From an uncultured Steroidobacter sp. (GTDB lineage: Bacteria > Pseudomonadota > Gammaproteobacteria > Steroidobacterales > Steroidobacteraceae), in NCBI RefSeq assembly GCF_937958065.1, contig NZ_CALFXI010000018.1:1-46748 (forward strand): a stretch of 46,748 nt of DNA. Direction: 5' to 3'. Under the pieces are notes generated by a model that did no database searches, was not told where the DNA came from, and was given only the letters and a program-made list of their open reading frames with translations. The number at the start of each line of letters is the position of its first letter. Positions within the stretch are counted from its first letter, which is position 1. This document shows, piece after piece, positions 43,062 through 46,748 of the stretch. Made by a program: the position numbers and the translations under genes.

Positions 43062-43967
43062 ATGTCGGCTCAAATCACTTCGATGCCTTCGGCGCCGACG
43101 GCGCTGCTACAGCGACTGGAGTGGCGCGCGCGGCATGCGGTCAACACCACGGTGAGCGGCGAGTATCGCTCGGCGTTCCGTGGCCGCGGCATGGAGTTCG
43201 ATCAAGTCGTCAAATACCAGTGGGGCGACGATCCCAGAGACATCGACTGGAACGTCACGGCGCGCCTGGGCGAGCCGTATCGCAAACGCTTCGTCGAAGA
43301 GCGCGATCTCACGATCATGTTCATCTTCGAGGATTCGCCGGCGTTGCAGTTCGGCTCCGAAGGGCGCACGCGACGCGAGACGCTGCTGGAGACGGCTGCG
43401 CTGCTGATGCTGATCAGCGCGATCAATCGCGATCGGGTCGGATTGTTGTATAGCGCGCCGGGCAAGTCATGGTTTCAGCGTGCGCTGCCGGGGCGGAAGG
43501 GCATCATGCGAATCGCCTCGACGCTGCTCGACCAGCCGGCGCCATCGCTGGAGGGGCCGGCCACATGCTCGCTGCCCTGGCCGTTCATCAAGAAGAGCGC
43601 GACGCGCGGCAGTGTGCTGCTGTGGTTCGGCCCGTTCGCGCCCCAAGGAAGGCCAGAGCTGTGGCGTGAGTTGCAGCAGCGCTATCAAGCCGTCGGCGTC
43701 CGTGCGGACGATCCCTGGGATGTGGAACTGCCGCGTAACGCGAAGTTCTCGGCCTACGATCCGGTGGCTGGCCGGTTGACGCTCCTGAATACCGCGTCGA
43801 GCGCAGAACGCGCGGCGCATGCGGCCTGGCGCGAGCGGCGCGAAAACTACTTCGCCGAAATGTTTCCTCGCAGTGACGACCGCATGATCGTCGGCAACGC
43901 GGAGGATCCGCTGCAAAGCCTGATCGCGTGGTTTCACCGCCATCGCCACGGCAACGCTCGATCCTGA
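43062..43967 (+). CDS. DUF58 domain protein
   Basis: A 301-residue protein with the DUF58 core GRGMEFDQVVKYQWGDDPRD, then IDWNVTARLGEPYRKRFVEE and the VWA-like strand TIMFIFEDSPALQFGS. The N-terminal VNTTVSGEYRSAFRGRG is also typical. It lacks the membrane segments seen in some longer homologues, so it is probably cytosolic or peripheral. DUF58 proteins are partners of MoxR ATPases. It sits between moxR and the VWA gene. Confidence 0.92.
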   Translation: MSAQITSMPSAPTALLQRLEWRARHAVNTTVSGEYRSAFRGRGMEFDQVVKYQWGDDPRDIDWNVTARLGEPYRKRFVEERDLTIMFIFEDSPALQFGSEGRTRRETLLETAALLMLISAINRDRVGLLYSAPGKSWFQRALPGRKGIMRIASTLLDQPAPSLEGPATCSLPWPFIKKSATRGSVLLWFGPFAPQGRPELWRELQQRYQAVGVRADDPWDVELPRNAKFSAYDPVAGRLTLLNTASSAERAAHAAWRERRENYFAEMFPRSDDRMIVGNAEDPLQSLIAWFHRHRHGNARS

Positions 43968-43977
43968 GGCCGGGAAT

Positions 43978-45003
43978 GTGAACATTTCGAGCGCAACGTT
44001 CCACGATCCTCTCTGGCTCTTGCTGTTGTTGGCGCTGCCGGTGATCGCCTGGCTACGCCGCCGGCGCAGTGTTCCCGCATTGGTGGTGCCCGGTGCACAC
44101 GAATGGCATTCGCCGGGGGCGACCTCCTCGGCGCTCTGGCCGATTGCCTGTGCGTATACCGGCATCGCATTGCTGGTCGTCGGTTTGGCGCGGCCGCAGG
44201 TGCTCGTTCCTTTGGAAGATCATCAGCGGCGCGGTTATGACTTCATGATCGCGATCGATCTGTCCACCAGCATGTACGCGGAGGACTTCCAGCGGGGCGC
44301 CCAGACGGTCAATCGGCTGCAGGCGGTCAAACCCATCATCTCCGCCTTCATCAACGAGCGTCCCGACGATCGCATCGGCATCGTGGTGTTCGGCGGTCGC
44401 GCTTATACCTTCGCGCCGCTGACGTTCGATCATGAATGGCTGCGCAAGCAGAGTGCGCGCTTGTCCATCGGCTTGATCGAGGACGGTACGGCCATTGGCG
44501 ACGCGATCGGCGTGTCTCTGCGGCGTCTTCGTGAGGGCAGGTCGGAAGCTCAGCCGCGACAGGGCTCGTTCATCGTGCTGCTGACGGACGGATCGAGCAA
44601 CAAAGGCTCGCTCGATCCCCGTCAAGCGGCGCGGCTGGCGGCTGACGAGGAAGTCGCGATCTATACGATCGGGGCGGGCGCGGAAGGGCTGGTCCCCACA
44701 CCCGTCTTCGATTACGCCGGCAATCGCACCGGCACGGAAATGCGCGAATCGGAAATCGATTCGCTGCTGTTACGAGACGTCGCCGAGAGCACGGGTGGTT
44801 TGTTCTTTCGCGCGACCGACGCCAACGCCGTTCGCGACGCCTTCGCTCGCATCGACGAGGCACAGAAGATCGAGTTCGCAGCATCGCCGCCGCTGGTCAG
44901 TCGCGAGCTGTTCCACGTGTTCGTCCTCATCGGCGTCGTCTTGCTCGGGCTGGCCTCCTACGAGGCTCACTTTCGCGCCGCGCGCGAGCAGGGCGTGACA
45001 TGA
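43978..45003 (+). CDS. VWA-domain membrane protein (BatA-like)
   Basis: A 341-residue protein. An N-terminal membrane helix (PLWLLLLLALPVIAWLRRRR) and a second one (WPIACAYTGIALLVVGLA) precede a von Willebrand A domain from about 88, with MIDAS DLSTS at 94-98 (Asp, Ser, Ser), then GIVVFGGRAYTFAPL and LLTDGSSNKGS. A third helix lies near the C terminus (VFVLIGVVLLGLASYEAHF). This is the BatA form: the VWA domain lies in the periplasm between membrane anchors. GTG at 43978 is the start. BatB and BatD genes are missing, so the set is minimal. Confidence 0.92.
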   Translation: MNISSATFHDPLWLLLLLALPVIAWLRRRRSVPALVVPGAHEWHSPGATSSALWPIACAYTGIALLVVGLARPQVLVPLEDHQRRGYDFMIAIDLSTSMYAEDFQRGAQTVNRLQAVKPIISAFINERPDDRIGIVVFGGRAYTFAPLTFDHEWLRKQSARLSIGLIEDGTAIGDAIGVSLRRLREGRSEAQPRQGSFIVLLTDGSSNKGSLDPRQAARLAADEEVAIYTIGAGAEGLVPTPVFDYAGNRTGTEMRESEIDSLLLRDVAESTGGLFFRATDANAVRDAFARIDEAQKIEFAASPPLVSRELFHVFVLIGVVLLGLASYEAHFRAAREQGVT

Positions 45004-45052
45004 GCTGCAACCCTCTGCTTCCCATCACAACCACTCATACAGGAATCGAACC

Positions 45053-46678
45053 ATGAAGATTTCGAGACGCGAGGTCCTGGCGGGCCTCGGTTTGGGGTCG
45101 GCCGCCGCCGCGCTGCCTCTGGCGGCAGGCGCTCAGAACGCCGCACGCTCCAACGCGGCCACGCGCAAGATTCGCATCGCCTGCATGCATTTCGCGCACG
45201 AAACGGTGACCTTCCTCCCGTATGACACGACCACCGAGGATTTCATCTACGAAGGCTCGCCAGCTCGCGGTGAGGCGCTGCTGTCTTCATCGCCGGAAGG
45301 CTACATGGGGGGATTCGTGAAGGTCGCGCGCGAGCACGCCAACGTCGAGCTGGTCGGCATCGAGTCGCCGCTCGGATCGAAGAAGGGCTCCGGCTCGGGC
45401 TGGATCACGAAAGAAGCGTTCGAGCATTTCACCGAGCGCATGATCGCGGACCTGAAGGCGCAGGGGCCGTTCGACGGCGCCTATCTGTCGTTGCATGGCG
45501 CGATGGGCGTGCGCGATGTCGCCAAACCCGAAGCGACCCTGGCTCGTCGCGTCCGTGAGGTCATCGGCCCGAAGGCCTTCATTGCGGGCACGTTCGATCC
45601 ACACGGCAACGAGGACGATGAGTTCCTGCGTTACGCGAATCTCGCGTTCTGCATCAAGTACTACCCGCACTATGACGGCGCCCTGCAGGGTGAACGGGCC
45701 GCTCGCACGCTCATTCGCTGCATTCGTGGCGACTACAAGCCGACGACGGCCACGGCCAAGCCGCCCATCATCACGCCGTCGGTGCTGCAGTGGACCGGCC
45801 AATCGCCCTGGATGGATCTGGTGCAGCGTGCGCTCGTCTGGGAAGCCCGCGAGACCGACGTCTATGTGAGCTTCTACTATGGCTTCGCTTTCATGGACGC
45901 GGCCGATGCGGGCATGACCTTCCAGGTCATGACCAACGGCGATCCGGAGCTGGCCAAGCACATCGCCGACGACATGGCACAGACCGCCTGGCGTCTGCGC
46001 GACGAACTGGTCCACGGCACCAAGGTCTATCGTCACAAAGAGGGCGTGGCTCTCGCCAAACAAGCCATTCAGAAGGGCGCGGTACCCTACGTCCTGGCCG
46101 ATCACAGCGATCGCACCGGTGCGGCGACCTGGCTGTTGAAGGAAATCATCGATCAGAAGCTCAGCGGCTGCTTGATCGGGACCATCGCCGATGAAGATGC
46201 GATCAACACGCTGCGCAAGAAGGGCGTGAAGGTCGGCGACGACTTCGACATGGAAATCGGCGGCAAGCTCGACGTCTCCGCCGGCAAGCCGGTGCGTGTC
46301 GTCGGCAAGGTGCATACCGTCAGCGGCGGCCTGAGCCGCGGCAGCAGTCAGGCCGGCGGCTCGCAGCTGTGGGTGAGCGTGAAGTTCGGCGACGGCAACG
46401 TGGTCGTGATCAGCCCATACCTGAGTCAGATCGTGCAACCGCAGTCGTTCACGCAGCTGGGTATCGATCCAAACACGTTCAAGGGATTCGCGATCAAGTC
46501 GCGCGTGCACTTCCGCCGTGGCTTCTACGACAGCGGCTATGCGAAGACCATCCTGCTGGTCGAACCGGACGACCCGTTCGTCGGCACCGTGCGCCTGGAG
46601 GCGCTGAACTATAAATATCTCAAGCTGGACAAGTTCTATCCGTATGGGAAGAACGTGACTTATCCGCCGAAGACCTGA
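45053..46678 (+). CDS. Tat-exported M81 (MlrC/microcystinase C-like) metallopeptidase
   Basis: A 541-residue protein with a twin-arginine leader (MKISRREVLAGLGLGSAAAA). The M81 fold shows MHFAHETVTFLP with Glu50, GTFDPHGNEDDE with Asp182 and His184, and IKYYPHYDG with His206, which correspond to the Glu, Asp-x-His and His metal ligands of MlrC as I know them. MlrC cleaves linear microcystin and its tetrapeptide at the bond next to iso-D-Glu. AFIAGTFDPHG and LADHSDRTGAATWLLKEI also fit. Export is unusual for MlrC relatives. AGGA precedes the ATG. It closes the operon, 49 bp after the VWA gene. Confidence 0.88.
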   Translation: MKISRREVLAGLGLGSAAAALPLAAGAQNAARSNAATRKIRIACMHFAHETVTFLPYDTTTEDFIYEGSPARGEALLSSSPEGYMGGFVKVAREHANVELVGIESPLGSKKGSGSGWITKEAFEHFTERMIADLKAQGPFDGAYLSLHGAMGVRDVAKPEATLARRVREVIGPKAFIAGTFDPHGNEDDEFLRYANLAFCIKYYPHYDGALQGERAARTLIRCIRGDYKPTTATAKPPIITPSVLQWTGQSPWMDLVQRALVWEARETDVYVSFYYGFAFMDAADAGMTFQVMTNGDPELAKHIADDMAQTAWRLRDELVHGTKVYRHKEGVALAKQAIQKGAVPYVLADHSDRTGAATWLLKEIIDQKLSGCLIGTIADEDAINTLRKKGVKVGDDFDMEIGGKLDVSAGKPVRVVGKVHTVSGGLSRGSSQAGGSQLWVSVKFGDGNVVVISPYLSQIVQPQSFTQLGIDPNTFKGFAIKSRVHFRRGFYDSGYAKTILLVEPDDPFVGTVRLEALNYKYLKLDKFYPYGKNVTYPPKT

Positions 46679-46692
46679 GCTGTAGTTTGAAG

Positions 46693-46721
46693 CATGCCGC
46701 GGTGGGGATCGCCGCGGCATG
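46693..46721 (+). terminator. Strong hairpin after the M81 gene
   Basis: A perfect 10-bp stem CATGCCGCGG/CCGCGGCATG with a 9-nt loop lies 15 bp after the M81 stop. There is no T tract, but it is well placed to end the operon. Confidence 0.6.
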
Positions 46722-46748
46722 ACTGCGTACGCCGAGGCCCAAGCTCGT

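Noticed and set aside
1..46748. CRISPR array or Cas genes
   Set aside because: No regularly spaced direct repeats of 24-48 bp and no Cas-like proteins were seen; the only tandem arrays are the RHH operator and the mdtC internal repeats.

Overview
The window looks like the chromosome of a high-GC, free-living Gram-negative bacterium, most likely a proteobacterium. It carries TolC/RND efflux genes, a large TonB-dependent receptor, an outer-membrane barrel, and Tat or Sec leaders on several hydrolases. The gene mix (TonB receptor plus periplasmic hydrolases, SBP56, LCM-type methyltransferase) would suit a Steroidobacter/Xanthomonadales-like gammaproteobacterium, but that placement is inference; no rRNA or universal marker is present.

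Region 1 (1-7679) is a small integrated element in the 3' end of a tRNA-Arg(CCT) gene. The tRNA 3' half at 1-55 and a remnant at 7635-7679 share an exact 45-bp direct repeat. The element encodes a tyrosine integrase, a small basic/acidic protein, an AlpA/MerR-like helix-turn-helix protein, a 63-aa protein, a prim-pol/VapE replication protein, a zinc-ribbon protein, a membrane protein that may be antiphage cargo, and a rightward three-gene operon ending in an XRE regulator. No capsid, tail or conjugation genes are seen, so it resembles a phage satellite or minimal self-replicating island. It also has a 38-bp imperfect inverted repeat that is a good origin candidate, and matching arm-type repeats at both ends.

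Region 2 (7680-25510) is ordinary accessory chromosome: a relic serine recombinase, a BON-domain protein, a thioesterase-LysE pair divergent from a GST gene, a MocR regulator, an MFS transporter, an RHH-VOC-methyltransferase operon, a LysR/RidA divergent pair, an SBP56 (methanethiol oxidase-type) protein with a membrane partner, a Tat-exported aldo/keto reductase, an outer-membrane barrel, a secreted M17 aminopeptidase and a secreted amidohydrolase. Repeated ATACAAT-type sites suggest that the MocR protein controls itself, the thioesterase-LysE/GST promoters and the MFS gene.

Region 3 (25511-34628) is a complete tripartite efflux operon: adaptor, two MdtB/MdtC-type RND pumps and a NodT-type outer membrane factor. 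The second pump carries an unusual Ser/Thr/Ala/Gly-rich insertion of about 95 residues.

Region 4 (34818-46678) is a tightly packed eight-gene array: TonB-dependent receptor, CapA-type phosphoesterase-fold protein, a fused double Asp/Glu racemase, a dicarboxylate/amino-acid symporter, MoxR ATPase, DUF58, a VWA membrane protein, and an exported M81 (MlrC-like) metallopeptidase. Overlapping or abutting genes imply one transcript. I infer a capture-and-degradation system for a peptide or polymer containing D- or isopeptide-linked Glu/Asp. This is the best candidate for an undescribed system in the window.
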